From assembly GCF_008086615.1 (NCBI RefSeq), contig NZ_RXYB01000017.1, positions 1 to 64,000 of the forward strand: a stretch of DNA of 64,000 nucleotides, read 5' to 3'. Made by a program: the position numbers and the translations under genes. The stretch is from Acetobacterium tundrae (GTDB taxonomy: Bacteria; Bacillota; Clostridia; Eubacteriales; Eubacteriaceae). Positions 39,224-49,019 of this stretch are shown here, piece by piece (the stretch's first letter is position 1; every line of letters starts with the position of its first letter). Under the pieces are notes generated by a model. That model was not told the origin of the DNA, ran no database searches, and saw nothing but the letters and a program-made list of their open reading frames with translations.

Positions 39224-40831
39224 ATGGACAGTATCAAAATTACCTCGACCGTTCAATCACCTAAAACGAACGATATAACCAGCAAACCAATCATCCCCGG
39301 TGATGCCATTTTTAATCTTAACAATACCGACATCAGCATTAAGACCCCTGAGACTTCCGACAACCTGCAACAGGAGAGTTTCAGAGATACCTTATTTCAG
39401 AATTTACAAAAGGAAATCTTAAAACCCTTATTGAACAGCACCTCTGCCGAGGCCGATTCGCTGCGAAAGTTTATCCTGATCGCACAGCTTTTTGATGGCT
39501 CAATCGACGCCATTCCTAAAGAAATGCTTGATGGCATCTTTATCAATTCTCAGGATTTGTTAAGCGCGCTGTTAACTCAGGATAAAACTGAAACAATCTT
39601 TAAAGGATCGTTTTTCGACAGTCTTCGATCTTTAGCCAAGCTGGAAGGCTATCCCCAGTTAAAGGAAGCCATAGTAGGCATCCTCAGGCATTACGATGCC
39701 TATGTAAACCGCAACCAAACCCTAAAGGGCATTTTTATCGAAATAAGCCATTTGCTGACGACCCTCCCGGCCAAAGAGAAAGCTTTATTGGCACAGGAAT
39801 TGACTAAACTGGAATCGGCCTTAACCGGCAATAAAGCCCCAGAACAAAGCGACCAAAAGCTGGTCGATTTAAAAACCATTTTAGGCGGGAAAAATCAAAC
39901 GAGTCCTGAACTTCAAAAACTGATCGATTTAAAAGCTGCCCAGTCCGGGAAGAACCTTACGAATCAATTGGAGAGAATAGAAACGGCTTTAGACGGAAAA
40001 AGCCAGGATTTTCAAGCGATTCAAAAGCTGCTGAAAAATGAAGTCATTCCGGCATTACGCCAAATTTTAAACTCCCAGTCGTTTAGCGACAAAACTTATC
40101 AGTCCATTTCCACCATTATTGATCATATTGTCCGGTACGATAAAGGCGATCCGGAGCAACTGGAAGCATCGGTCTTGAAATTCGCCCAGGCTTTGAAGCC
40201 TTTGTCCAATTTAACCGACACTGAAATAGTCGACATGAAAAAGCAACTTTTTTTTCATGCCAAAGAAGCTGAAATTCTGTCTGATCGAATCAATTCGACC
40301 ACCCAGGATCCCCAGGACAGAGACAAGGTCGAGCTGGCTCATTTAATTGAAAAAGCCCTGGATGACTCCAACTCGACTAAAATCATCAATTCAGCTCAAA
40401 ATCTTTTAGAAACCATTATCCGAAACGAAAGCCCAATATTCAGCCTGATGCATTTTCTGATCCCGCTTCGTTTCCTGGATGCCAATACCTATGGCGAGTT
40501 CTTTGTTGACAAAGACCCTGCTGAGAAAGATGGCAGCCAAACAAATTCAGAAACTGCAACAGATATCTTTTTTACCATTCAAACCGACAAATACGGAAAT
40601 TTTGAAGTTGAACTTTCGGCAAGAGATAAAAGCATCAATTTGAACATCAATTGTCCGCCCACTTTGGTTGATACCATCAACAGCAGCAAAGACAAACTTA
40701 AATCGATTGTCGAGGAACAGGGTTATAAACTGGCTTCTTGTGGCATTGCAGAGTATGTGGAAAGCCAGAGCATTCTCCAGCGTTATCCCAAATTGGCTTT
40801 CAGAAAGGTAGGAATCGATGTCACCGTCTAA
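39224..40831 (+). CDS. FliK-like protein (YlqG type), putative
   Basis: The 535-residue protein has no signal peptide or membrane segment. Residues 1-60 are polar and probably disordered; 60-400 is helical with a Lys/Leu-rich stretch around 200-260 that contains an imperfect repeat (KLVDLKTILGGKNQTSPEL and KLIDLKAAQSGKNLTNQLE). Residues 440-535 (FTIQTDKYGNFEVELSARDK to the end) resemble the FliK/Flg_hook C-terminal fold, ending with a VDVTV strand. It overlaps by 14 nt the small FlhB-like gene, the same pairing as ylqG-ylqH of Bacillus. The function of that pair is not established. It stands between the chemotaxis genes and the glycosylation island, on the opposite strand to both. Confidence 0.65.
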   Translation: MDSIKITSTVQSPKTNDITSKPIIPGDAIFNLNNTDISIKTPETSDNLQQESFRDTLFQNLQKEILKPLLNSTSAEADSLRKFILIAQLFDGSIDAIPKEMLDGIFINSQDLLSALLTQDKTETIFKGSFFDSLRSLAKLEGYPQLKEAIVGILRHYDAYVNRNQTLKGIFIEISHLLTTLPAKEKALLAQELTKLESALTGNKAPEQSDQKLVDLKTILGGKNQTSPELQKLIDLKAAQSGKNLTNQLERIETALDGKSQDFQAIQKLLKNEVIPALRQILNSQSFSDKTYQSISTIIDHIVRYDKGDPEQLEASVLKFAQALKPLSNLTDTEIVDMKKQLFFHAKEAEILSDRINSTTQDPQDRDKVELAHLIEKALDDSNSTKIINSAQNLLETIIRNESPIFSLMHFLIPLRFLDANTYGEFFVDKDPAEKDGSQTNSETATDIFFTIQTDKYGNFEVELSARDKSINLNINCPPTLVDTINSSKDKLKSIVEEQGYKLASCGIAEYVESQSILQRYPKLAFRKVGIDVTV

Positions 40832-41153
40832 AAAGAAAAAAGCAGTCCCCAATAAGGAACTGCCGGAAAAAGAAAAAACATTAAGAGTATCGGCCTTAAA
40901 ATATGATCCCAAAAAGAACAATGCCCCGGTGATCGTTGCCGCCGGCACTGGTTTCGTAGCCCAGAACATCTTAAATGTGGCCGAAAAAAGCGGTATTCCC
41001 GTCTACCATGATGACAGCGCCGCCACCCTGCTTTCCAAGCTGGAAATGGGTCAGGAAGTCCCCCCGGAACTGTTCCAGATTGTGGTGAATATATATATAT
41101 CACTACTTAATTTGGCTGAGGGGAATGAGGTTAGTGATAAGGTATTTAAATAG
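40818..41153 (+). CDS. Stand-alone FlhB C-terminal domain protein (YlqH/FlhX type)
   Basis: The 111-residue protein starts with Lys-rich MSPSKKKKA and holds only the cytoplasmic domain of FlhB: VSALKYDPKKNNAPVIVAAGTGFVAQNILNVAEKSGIPVYHDDSAATLLSKLEMGQEVPPELFQIVV. The autocleaving NPTH loop of FlhB is absent (DPKKNNAPVI replaces it) and there is no membrane part. In Salmonella and Bacillus such proteins can partly stand in for the cleaved C-terminal half of FlhB. It is translated from an ATG inside the end of the FliK-like gene, so the two are coupled. An AT run of 41086-41097 lies within the coding part. Confidence 0.85.
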   Translation: MSPSKKKKAVPNKELPEKEKTLRVSALKYDPKKNNAPVIVAAGTGFVAQNILNVAEKSGIPVYHDDSAATLLSKLEMGQEVPPELFQIVVNIYISLLNLAEGNEVSDKVFK

Positions 41154-41278
41154 CTAATTGCTCAATTAATCCACAAGCCTATTCATAATCACAATACAAC
41201 AATTTCATTAATTTATAAGAGATACTTCCCAAGGTAACTACCAAATAAAACGTTACTCCCGTAACTAGACAAATTTCT

Positions 41279-42493
41279 TTAACCTATTACATCCAATAGT
41301 GATATTATTTCCATATTGGGGTTATACTTTGATACTTGGTTTTTTATTTCATCTATATATCCAAAACTAAATACCAATAGAACATCAACAGGCTTATCTT
41401 TAAGCATCCGTGGCGATACTATTTGAATATTTGATTTTGGCGTAAAATAGCCGTGAAAGCTCTCATTTTGATCGCACAAATATTTCATATGTTGCGCTTT
41501 ACTAAGTGCCGCTAACGTCATAACACCTCTTCCTCCGGCGCCATAACCAGCAATTTTTTTTCCACAATTAACCATATTTTCAATAAACTTATCAATATCT
41601 TCAATTGCCTGCCCAATTTCTTTAGTGAGTGTCATTGTTTTTTGAATTTCATATTTATCAATTTTTATGCTAGACTTCACGTGTTTGCTTTTTACCGGTT
41701 TTGCTACAACTAGCAATGAATTTCCGCGTTTTTGACTATCTGAAAGCAAATCAAAAGTAACTGGCTCAAATGAGTGTATTTTCAAAAGATGTGATAACGT
41801 ATTTTTCGTCATATATATGTAGTGTTCATGTTCAAAAAGACAAAATTCCTTTCGTTTAATAATTTTATCAAGATCATGAATTTCTAATACTAATATTCCT
41901 GTGTCTGGATCCAATATTTCTCTCGTTGAATCTAGAAAATCACTTGGCTCTGGTATGTGATCAAAAGTATATGTAGCTAAAACAATATTTGCTGGTTTTA
42001 GCGTTTCAGGCAAATACTGAATTGTTTCTTTTTCAAAAAAGCCCTGGTATACCGGTATGCCATTTTCTCGGCTTACATTACAGAGTATTTCTGAAGGTTC
42101 CACTCCATAAACATCAGCACCTAACAACTTGAAGAAGCTCAATTGAGCACCATCTCCACTGCCAACCTCAATGACTTTACAATTACTATCAAAACAGAAC
42201 TTCGAATAGAGTTCATTGGCTAGACATTTCATAAAATCTTTAGCAAAATTTGAATTTGAAGATGTATAACAATAATCATTATAATAATTTGTCAGCTCTA
42301 CTTCATCTAACGTTTGAGTCAAGCCACAGTCTTCACAAGTAAATACTTCGATATCATGAAAGAACTCTAAACCTTGGTTTTGTTGACTTCTCAAGTCATC
42401 AGTTAATGGCATATTCTCTAACTTTAAGCATTTTCTTAAATCTGTACCTTTACAGGCCCTACAATTTGCTCTTCGATTTATTGCAACTTCCAT
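41279..42493 (-). CDS. Sugar C-methyltransferase-like SAM enzyme
   Basis: The 404-residue protein has three parts. An N-terminal zinc-binding domain has Cys pairs in NCRACKG (near residue 18) and FTCEDCGLTQ (near 55). A SAM-binding fold has VIEVGSGDGAQLSFF near 107 and FDHIPEPSDFL near 170. The C-terminal domain has KIAGYGAGGRGVMTLAAL near 305. This three-domain layout is that of C-methyltransferases acting on nucleotide-linked keto-sugars (TylC3 and NovU relatives). It probably methylates, or otherwise acts on, a keto-deoxy sugar made by the island. GTAAGGAG lies before the ATG. It is the last gene of the island, 118 nt after the glycosyltransferase. The exact substrate cannot be read from sequence. 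Confidence 0.8.
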   Translation of the reverse strand: MEVAINRRANCRACKGTDLRKCLKLENMPLTDDLRSQQNQGLEFFHDIEVFTCEDCGLTQTLDEVELTNYYNDYCYTSSNSNFAKDFMKCLANELYSKFCFDSNCKVIEVGSGDGAQLSFFKLLGADVYGVEPSEILCNVSRENGIPVYQGFFEKETIQYLPETLKPANIVLATYTFDHIPEPSDFLDSTREILDPDTGILVLEIHDLDKIIKRKEFCLFEHEHYIYMTKNTLSHLLKIHSFEPVTFDLLSDSQKRGNSLLVVAKPVKSKHVKSSIKIDKYEIQKTMTLTKEIGQAIEDIDKFIENMVNCGKKIAGYGAGGRGVMTLAALSKAQHMKYLCDQNESFHGYFTPKSNIQIVSPRMLKDKPVDVLLVFSFGYIDEIKNQVSKYNPNMEIISLLDVIG

Positions 42494-42611
42494 TATTTTA
42501 CTCCTTACCTTCTTTTAAAAAAAACTTCAAAATTCTAGCTAGTAAATTATCACCTAAACTAACTTTCATCTATAACTATCTAAATCATAATCAGTAAATT
42601 TATTTTTTTGA

Positions 42612-44510
42612 TTATCTGCTTTGATTTATAAAATAAGAGTAATATTTTTTTATTTCTGCAGTATCCTCTACAAATTTATATTTATTACTATTTTTTTTGC
42701 CATAATATATCTCATCAAAATACTTCATTACTGCATCATACGCTGATTTTAATAGTTTATCAGTATTAATATCTGTTTCTCTATAGTTTACACATATTGA
42801 TAGATTAACTAAATAAATAGTTTTTCTACATAACGTTAGATACAATTGTCTAAAAGCATCAAAATTATTTTTACTTATTTCCATTTCTCTAATGATATCA
42901 AAAAAACCCTTATGTTGTTTAATTCTTCCCTCTAAAGTTGCATAATATGGAATAGTTTTATTCAACTTTTCTCCAATTTCAGCATATTCAACTTCTGTTT
43001 TTTCCGGTCTACCTTCATTGACTAAAACCATGTCTAAACCTAAAATGGATCCGTATTGACAAAGTATCAATTCCATCACTACATGAGGATAATAAAAGCA
43101 GGTTTCATTATTCAAATGCAATCTAATATAATCTAGCAAATCATATTTTTCTATTATCTCTTTTTTATAAATTATACCCGTCATATAGTTTGAAGTAAGC
43201 ATAAATTTGTTTAAAGCGTCCATTCCTGGCTTAGCTATACCAATAAATGGTACTATTCCCATTCCATCAGTTTTAGTTCTAATTTCTGCAATATTATTAT
43301 CTTTGATCCGATTCAACATGTTCACAATTTCTTTAAGCTTATTCAAGTCAACTAAATCTTCGTCACTAATCATCAACACATACTTTCCATGAGCTAAATC
43401 AATCACCTTGCAAATATTTAATGCAACACCTTGATTTTTATCAAATTCAAAATATGTAACCCTAGCATCTTCAATTAAGCTAATTTTTTCATATAAATCT
43501 TTAGTCTCATTTTGTGTCCCATTATTTGAAATAACCACTTCAATTTCCTCATCAAAATTTGATAACAAGGTGTGGATTACATTATTATACGCCCTTTTTC
43601 CTCTATTGAAACTAGGTATACCGATACTTAACAGTATATTATCACCACCTCTATTCTCTTTTTTCAACCTCAATTGATGGATTTTTTCAATATTTATTTT
43701 ATATTTTGCTTTTTCTTCATCTATCCCAATAATTTTTCTTGGTAAATAATCACTATGATTTATGAAATATTTTTTCAAGTCCTCATTATTTTCAAATAAT
43801 ATAAATTTTGATAAATATAGTTCGCTAATAATACCTCCTTGAAGACAGGTTAATAATTCTTTTATGTTTGCTTCAACATAATATGTTTTTTTTCCCTTCA
43901 TGCTTGAATTTTTTAAATATCCTTGAAATTCTGACCAAGAGTCGCACCCTATAATTAATTGGTCGCACGCACTTGAATCTAAAGTAATTTCTTCATTGCA
44001 AGAGAATTCTGAAAGATTCCATTCGAATTTTTCTTTTATCAAATTCGATTCCTTTTCGAATAAATAATACTCATTTTCATTTCCGCTTGTAAGTAACCAG
44101 TAGGGTAATTCACTAAACTCCAAAGATTCGTTTAAACACCCGTTAACAAACATATTTTTTCTGTTTATTTCATAGTTAGACATAAAATCACACAAATTAG
44201 GTTGAACAAATGCTTCAAAAATAAAATTTATTCTTTTTTCACATGAGTATCCATAATTTTGTGCCTTAATATACATTTCAAAGAACTGTTCATATTCTGA
44301 TAAGGCAAATAAAAAATAGGCATAAGAAGCATAAAATTCAGCAACTTCCTCTCGATCGAATTGATTTTCTCCTGATATTGCTTCACTAATATTATCAATA
44401 TAACTTTCTATCCGTTTATATTCTTTGCATGCGTCTTCTAGCTCCTCATTTTCAACTAAAACTTTGATTTCATTTAACTTTTTATTTAATTGTTGATTAG
44501 TTAATCTCAT
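42612..44510 (-). CDS. Large protein with family 2 glycosyltransferase domain
   Basis: The 632-residue protein has an AT-rich coding sequence. Residues 1-270 are helical and unrecognised; 5-120 may be TPR-like. A GT2-type domain starts near 293 with LLSIGIPSFNRGKRAYNNVIHTLL, has EVVISNNGTQNETKDL near 325, and a DXD-type metal motif in MISDEDLVDLN near 380. The C-terminal 180 residues are helical with no match I know. There is no membrane segment, so it likely acts in the cytoplasm, perhaps on flagellin or a linked glycan. It lies between the C-methyltransferase and the IS and runs in the same direction. Confidence 0.75.
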   Translation of the reverse strand: MRLTNQQLNKKLNEIKVLVENEELEDACKEYKRIESYIDNISEAISGENQFDREEVAEFYASYAYFLFALSEYEQFFEMYIKAQNYGYSCEKRINFIFEAFVQPNLCDFMSNYEINRKNMFVNGCLNESLEFSELPYWLLTSGNENEYYLFEKESNLIKEKFEWNLSEFSCNEEITLDSSACDQLIIGCDSWSEFQGYLKNSSMKGKKTYYVEANIKELLTCLQGGIISELYLSKFILFENNEDLKKYFINHSDYLPRKIIGIDEEKAKYKINIEKIHQLRLKKENRGGDNILLSIGIPSFNRGKRAYNNVIHTLLSNFDEEIEVVISNNGTQNETKDLYEKISLIEDARVTYFEFDKNQGVALNICKVIDLAHGKYVLMISDEDLVDLNKLKEIVNMLNRIKDNNIAEIRTKTDGMGIVPFIGIAKPGMDALNKFMLTSNYMTGIIYKKEIIEKYDLLDYIRLHLNNETCFYYPHVVMELILCQYGSILGLDMVLVNEGRPEKTEVEYAEIGEKLNKTIPYYATLEGRIKQHKGFFDIIREMEISKNNFDAFRQLYLTLCRKTIYLVNLSICVNYRETDINTDKLLKSAYDAVMKYFDEIYYGKKNSNKYKFVEDTAEIKKYYSYFINQSR

Positions 44511-44565
44511 TGTAGCACTACTTTCATCCTCAAATTTAATAATCTTTCATCGTTATAAACTAGTA

Positions 44566-46115
44566 AATAATGCCTACTGAATAATTACCAATTTTTGATA
44601 AACACAGAACCCATTCAATTCCGGCATAAAAAACTGAAACTGTGCGTAAAGAACCTTGCGCAGGTTCAGAACAACAATCGACAGAGCAATGGCACAAAGG
44701 TCTGTATCAGGCAAACGTGTCCGGATCAGACCCAGGCCACATTTGAGTTTGGCAAGACTGAATTTTCGTTCGACTTCGACACGTTCGCAAATATCCACGT
44801 AGTCCTGTCTTTTATCAATCACTGCGGTTTTAGGTGGGCGACCTAGCACCGGACCTGACAATCGGATCCCTTTTTCTCTGCAGAACTTGAGGTTACCCCG
44901 GTTTCTGTAAATCTTATCGGCCAGGATCCGTGACGGATAAACACCGACCCGAGCTTTGTAACGCTCAATGACTTCGATAAGATAGCTTGCTTCGTTATAT
45001 GCATCAAAGGATACTTTTTCAAGACGGGTATACCCGTCCACCGCGCTGATGTCCAGTTTTGCGCCGAACTCCACCGGCGCTTTGGTTTTCCCTCTGACAA
45101 TGTGACTCAGATGCGGTTAAGACAGACTGACAATCCGATTTTCAACCTGATGGGTATGATTGTCGTACATGTATTTTTGCTGTTCATAAAGACAGCGGAT
45201 GGTTTCCAGCCGAACCTGCCATTTTCTGGATAGTGTTTTTTATGACTCAACATGGTGTCGATAATCGCCAGGTCTCTGCGCAGATAACGCAGTTGTTTCC
45301 CAATTGCTTTGCGGATTGTTTTGGCTGTATTTTTCTTTTTACGGACCAGATTCAAATGATCTTTATGTGCCCGGCCGGCATAGGTACGGGGTTTTCTGCC
45401 ATCAGCAGGATCATGCATTTCAGTAATCATTGCTTCAGCATTTTTTCTGTCTTCATTCAGGAGTTCAGTGTCCTGGGGATATCGGATATGCGATGGGGCA
45501 CAGGTTGCATCAACGATCAGCGTTCCACTGTTTTGTGGTGTTTCATTTGACTATGAATCATCCGGATCATCAGAATCGTCTTTCACCGTTTCTGCTTCCG
45601 CCTTTTGAATAATCAGTTCGTTGATCTCTCCCAGAATCTCAGGGATCAGTCGTTTTCGGAAGTAAACCATCAGTGATGGATCAAATGGCGGTTCATCCCG
45701 GTATTCACGGAATCCGCAAAAGAACTGCAGATACGGACCTTCCTGAATCTGTAGGACCGTTTCCACATCGGAATACCCATACTCTGCTTGAATGATGCAG
45801 GCGCCCAAAGCAAGTCTCAACGATTTGGTCACATTTCCTTTTTTATTTAAAAACAGTTTGGCATACTTTTTTTCAATGGCTTTCCAGGGAATCGACTCGG
45901 CTTTTTTTACCCATCGATTGGTGGCATTCATTTTCATCCCAATGGGTTGTATGAAATCGCTGAAACTGATCTGATTATCGCTGAATTTATACATTTAAAT
46001 CACCCATGTGCAAGGTTTTTTGAGTATTTTCGCACATTTCTCTTGCACTTATTATAGCATGAAACCCCTTTGAAGTCAGTGTTATTGGGGGGCGATTTGT
46101 TCAGCAAACATTATT
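44566..46115 (-). mobile_element. Decayed IS element, IS5/IS1182-like, copy 1
   Basis: The element is about 1.55 kb with imperfect 19-bp terminal inverted repeats at 44566-44584 and 46097-46115, which share ATAATG and CTGAA(T/C)AA. It encodes one broken DDE transposase. I see no clear target-site duplication. The same ends occur in the 323-bp remnant at 50627-50949, in the same orientation, on the other side of the epimerase-thiamine enzyme-aldolase genes. Confidence 0.85.
44574..45994 (-). pseudogene. Broken DDE transposase of IS copy 1
   Basis: The transposase reads in three pieces. The N-terminal part (45551-45994) has the DUF772-type region with PPFDPSLMVYFRKRL. An in-frame TAG at 45551-45553 ends it; the same frame goes on with the first catalytic Asp in GTLIVDATCAPSHIRYPQD. 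Near 45205 the frame shifts, and a TAA at 45117-45119 breaks the restored frame. The C-terminal part (44574-45074) has VEFGAKLDISAVDGYTRLEK and the region around ILADKIYRNRGNLKF and ERVEVERKFSLAKLKCG with the last Glu of the triad. Three lesions mean it is inactive. It is like transposases with separate InsH-type N-domain in the IS5 superfamily; the exact subgroup is not certain. Confidence 0.85.
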
Positions 46116-46316
46116 CGGAAGATTTGACGGCATAGAATCGTCTGTCAATATCCAAAAATCAAATTTTCAATTATATACGCACGTCTTTGCCCATAATTGA
46201 AAATAAATAGGCAATTTGCCGAACCAACAAATTACAAACGCAATTTTGTTATTATTGTCCATCATTTAGCTCGATATGCCTTGATTTTATGGTGAAAAAA
46301 CAACAATATGTGTGTA

Positions 46317-47318
46317 TTATCTGTAGGCAACATCTTCCATTGTTTTCTTTATCCCCGCACTCAAGCTAATTGTCGTATTCCAACCAAGTTTCTTTAATTT
46401 TTCATTACTCAACTTTAGACCTGGTTTTTTTTCCTCTGTGTTTTCTGTCTTGAATAGCACTTTTACCGAATTTCCCTCATACTTATTATTGGCTACATCC
46501 GCAACCACCTTCGCAATTTCATCCACAGACGCATAATTATCTAAATCTCCATTAGAGGAAATATTGTAAGCCTCTCCTACTGCACCATCGCTTCCTACCA
46601 ACAAAACCCCTTCCACAGCATCATCCACATAAATATTATCTCTTCTTGGTAAGCCGGACATATTCATGATTATATCTTCACCCGCAATTCCTTTCTTGAT
46701 AAACTCAAAAAATGCTGTATCAGGAATAAATCTAGTACTTCCATATACAGTGGAAAATCTACTTATTACCGCATCTATCCCATACTGTCTAATGTATGCA
46801 AGTGTGATTACTTCTGACATTCTCTTTGACTGAGAATATGGAGCACTAATAGCATCAAGTGTTTCCGTTACTCTCGTATCACATTCACCAACTGTTATAT
46901 CTTGATCTGTATTATTACCGTAAACTGTTACGGATGAAAACAAGATCATTCTACCCTTAATTCCTGATTTTTTTTCCTGATTCTTTAAAAACTCTAGACA
47001 TTTGATTGTCCCCACGAGATTTGGATTAATAACATCCATTGGATAGTTTTTTATAATTTTCCCTTCCATAGGTCCTGCTGCATGGAATATATAATGAATA
47101 GGTTTCTCGATAGTCAATGGTTCACTAATGTTCTGCGCAATAATTTCAAAATTGGGGTTTTCCAAATATTCAAGAAATCCCTTTCTAAGCTTTTTATCGC
47201 AACGACTTAAAGCAACAACTCTCACATCTCCCTTTTTCATAAAAACATCAACGATACGTCCTCCTATGAGGCCTGTAGCTCCCGTTACAAGAACTGTTTT
47301 ATTTGAATATACACTCAT
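46317..47318 (-). CDS. NAD-dependent sugar epimerase/dehydratase/reductase (extended SDR)
   Basis: The 333-residue protein is an extended short-chain dehydrogenase. The NAD motif VTGATGLIGGRI is near residue 10, and the active site is Ser in LFSSVTVYG near 127 and Tyr-Lys in YSQSK near 162. RRDNIYVDDAVEG near 235 is typical of nucleotide-sugar enzymes. The reaction (epimerisation, dehydration or 4-keto reduction) cannot be told from sequence. It lies 10 nt after the thiamine-diphosphate gene in the same operon, so it likely acts on the product of that enzyme, for example reducing the 4-keto group of a branched CDP-sugar. Confidence 0.8.
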   Translation of the reverse strand: MSVYSNKTVLVTGATGLIGGRIVDVFMKKGDVRVVALSRCDKKLRKGFLEYLENPNFEIIAQNISEPLTIEKPIHYIFHAAGPMEGKIIKNYPMDVINPNLVGTIKCLEFLKNQEKKSGIKGRMILFSSVTVYGNNTDQDITVGECDTRVTETLDAISAPYSQSKRMSEVITLAYIRQYGIDAVISRFSTVYGSTRFIPDTAFFEFIKKGIAGEDIIMNMSGLPRRDNIYVDDAVEGVLLVGSDGAVGEAYNISSNGDLDNYASVDEIAKVVADVANNKYEGNSVKVLFKTENTEEKKPGLKLSNEKLKKLGWNTTISLSAGIKKTMEDVAYR

Positions 47319-47328
47319 TACCTTTCTC

Positions 47329-49014
47329 CTATAACTCTGACAATTTTTTGAATAAGTCCCTGTCTATTTCAGGTGTCATATCCTGCATCTGTTTTCCTTT
47401 AGGGAGGCTTGGTTGAAGACCAATACTTTCATCAAAAAATCTTTCAATAATAATAGGTTTTTTAACAGCTTCAAGAATCTTATTTTTATCTGTTACATCA
47501 TCAGTTAGCTGTAAATAGTCTATCCCATATCCCTGAGCAATTAAGTTAAATTTTGGTGTCATAAAACCACTATCTAAAGTGGTATGAACAAATTTTTCTC
47601 TTGACTTTTGTCTATCTTTTATCATCCCTGAAGAATGATTATTAACAACAAATATAGTGATTGGCAGCTTCTCTTGAGTCATCAACTGCAACTCTTGTAT
47701 GTTTAACTGCAAGCCTTGATCCCCTACCACGCAGAGAATTGGCTTTTTTGTCTTATAATAGGCCCCTATAGCTTTACCAATTCCGCACCCCAATGCGCCA
47801 AATGACTTTGAATACAAAATACGATTTTTGATTCCCGAAATTTCATATGCCCTCGATAACCAAAATTCATTATTTCCAACATCCGCGACAACAATAGTTT
47901 CATCAGAAATTTTCCTAAAGATATCGGAAACAGTGTCAACTATGTCATTGCAATCGGTTCTACACAAATGTCTTTTTAGTTCTCTGCATACATTCAGCCA
48001 TGATTCATAATTACTTGTTTTTATACTCTGTTCTTTGATTCCCTGAACAAAATTGCTAAGCTCCTCTTTGAAAACTATAGAATTAGGAATTGCTCTCTTT
48101 AATTCATTTTCATCACATTCGATACGAATTATTGTTTTATTTTGAATAGCTTTCTGAAAGCTTTCTGACTTAACAGGGAAGGCTAATCTGTTCCCCATCG
48201 AAATTACTAAATCAGCTTTTGCAAAAATGAAATTACTATACCGAATTCCATGACTGCCTATATAACCGTAATATTCCCTGCATGCTCTTCCGGTATCCTG
48301 TGCACCTCTGCTTGTTAGCACTGGTATTCCTATATCATTAATATAGTTTGATAACTTATAGCACACGTTGGCCTGACGTATACCATCGCCTAACAAAAAA
48401 ACAGGTCTTTGAGCCTTTTCGATTATTTTCCAAATACTCTCACACGCTAGCGTTCCCACTACATTATGCTTAGCATTTGATTTGCTCTGGCTACAGTCAT
48501 TTTCAACATCTTCATTCCAGAGACTTGTAGAAAAATCCAATAGCACAGGACCTTTTCTTCCTGTTAGAGCCTTTGAAATAGCCTCATCAATCTTTGCCTC
48601 AACTTGATCAATACATTCAACCGTTGAAGCAAACTTTGTGATGTATTTAACCATCTGAACAGTATCCATTTCCTGTTCCTGCTCAAATCTTTGCTCATGG
48701 CCAACAGCCAATCCACTATGTGCTGTTATAAACAATACTGGGAGGGAGTCAGCATATGCATCCGCAATTCCAGTGATTAAGTTTGTAAATCCGGGTCCAC
48801 GTGTTGCATAAGCTACACCAAGTGAATGATTAACCTGAGCGTATCCACACGCCTCAAATGCAGCAGCCTGTTCATGGTAGCTCAAATGAGCATTAATACC
48901 GGGACACTTATCAAAAGCATAAATCAAGTCCAAAATAACTCCACCAGGAATACCGAACACATCGGTCACATGTTGATCTATAAGCTTTTTTGCAATGTAT
49001 TCAGCAACTTTCAT
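47329..49014 (-). CDS. Thiamine-diphosphate enzyme of the acetolactate synthase family
   Basis: The 561-residue protein has the three domains of acetolactate synthase-type enzymes. The N-terminal pyrimidine domain has the catalytic Glu48 in LSYHEQAAAFEACGYA, followed by ATRGPGFTNLITGIADAY. A middle domain has ISMGNRLAFPV near 275. The cofactor domain has VVGDQGLQLNIQELQ through FVVNN near 430-455, where Gln replaces the usual Gly of the GDG motif. It is not next to an acetolactate synthase small subunit or valine/leucine genes; it lies between an aldolase and a sugar dehydrogenase in a surface-sugar island. Relatives such as YerE use pyruvate to add a two-carbon branch to a CDP-keto-sugar, and that is the best guess for its job. 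Whether FAD is bound is unknown. AAGGATAG lies before the ATG. Confidence 0.8.
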   Translation of the reverse strand: MKVAEYIAKKLIDQHVTDVFGIPGGVILDLIYAFDKCPGINAHLSYHEQAAAFEACGYAQVNHSLGVAYATRGPGFTNLITGIADAYADSLPVLFITAHSGLAVGHEQRFEQEQEMDTVQMVKYITKFASTVECIDQVEAKIDEAISKALTGRKGPVLLDFSTSLWNEDVENDCSQSKSNAKHNVVGTLACESIWKIIEKAQRPVFLLGDGIRQANVCYKLSNYINDIGIPVLTSRGAQDTGRACREYYGYIGSHGIRYSNFIFAKADLVISMGNRLAFPVKSESFQKAIQNKTIIRIECDENELKRAIPNSIVFKEELSNFVQGIKEQSIKTSNYESWLNVCRELKRHLCRTDCNDIVDTVSDIFRKISDETIVVADVGNNEFWLSRAYEISGIKNRILYSKSFGALGCGIGKAIGAYYKTKKPILCVVGDQGLQLNIQELQLMTQEKLPITIFVVNNHSSGMIKDRQKSREKFVHTTLDSGFMTPKFNLIAQGYGIDYLQLTDDVTDKNKILEAVKKPIIIERFFDESIGLQPSLPKGKQMQDMTPEIDRDLFKKLSEL

Positions 49015-49019
49015 ATTCT

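Noticed and set aside
41154-41278. Shared terminator between the convergent FlhB-like and methyltransferase genes
   Set aside because: No stem with a U-run could be found in this spacer.
45551-45553. In-frame TAG in the transposase read as pyrrolysine
   Set aside because: Some acetogens do use pyrrolysine, but this gene also has a frameshift near 45205 and a TAA at 45117-45119. It is simply a decayed transposase.
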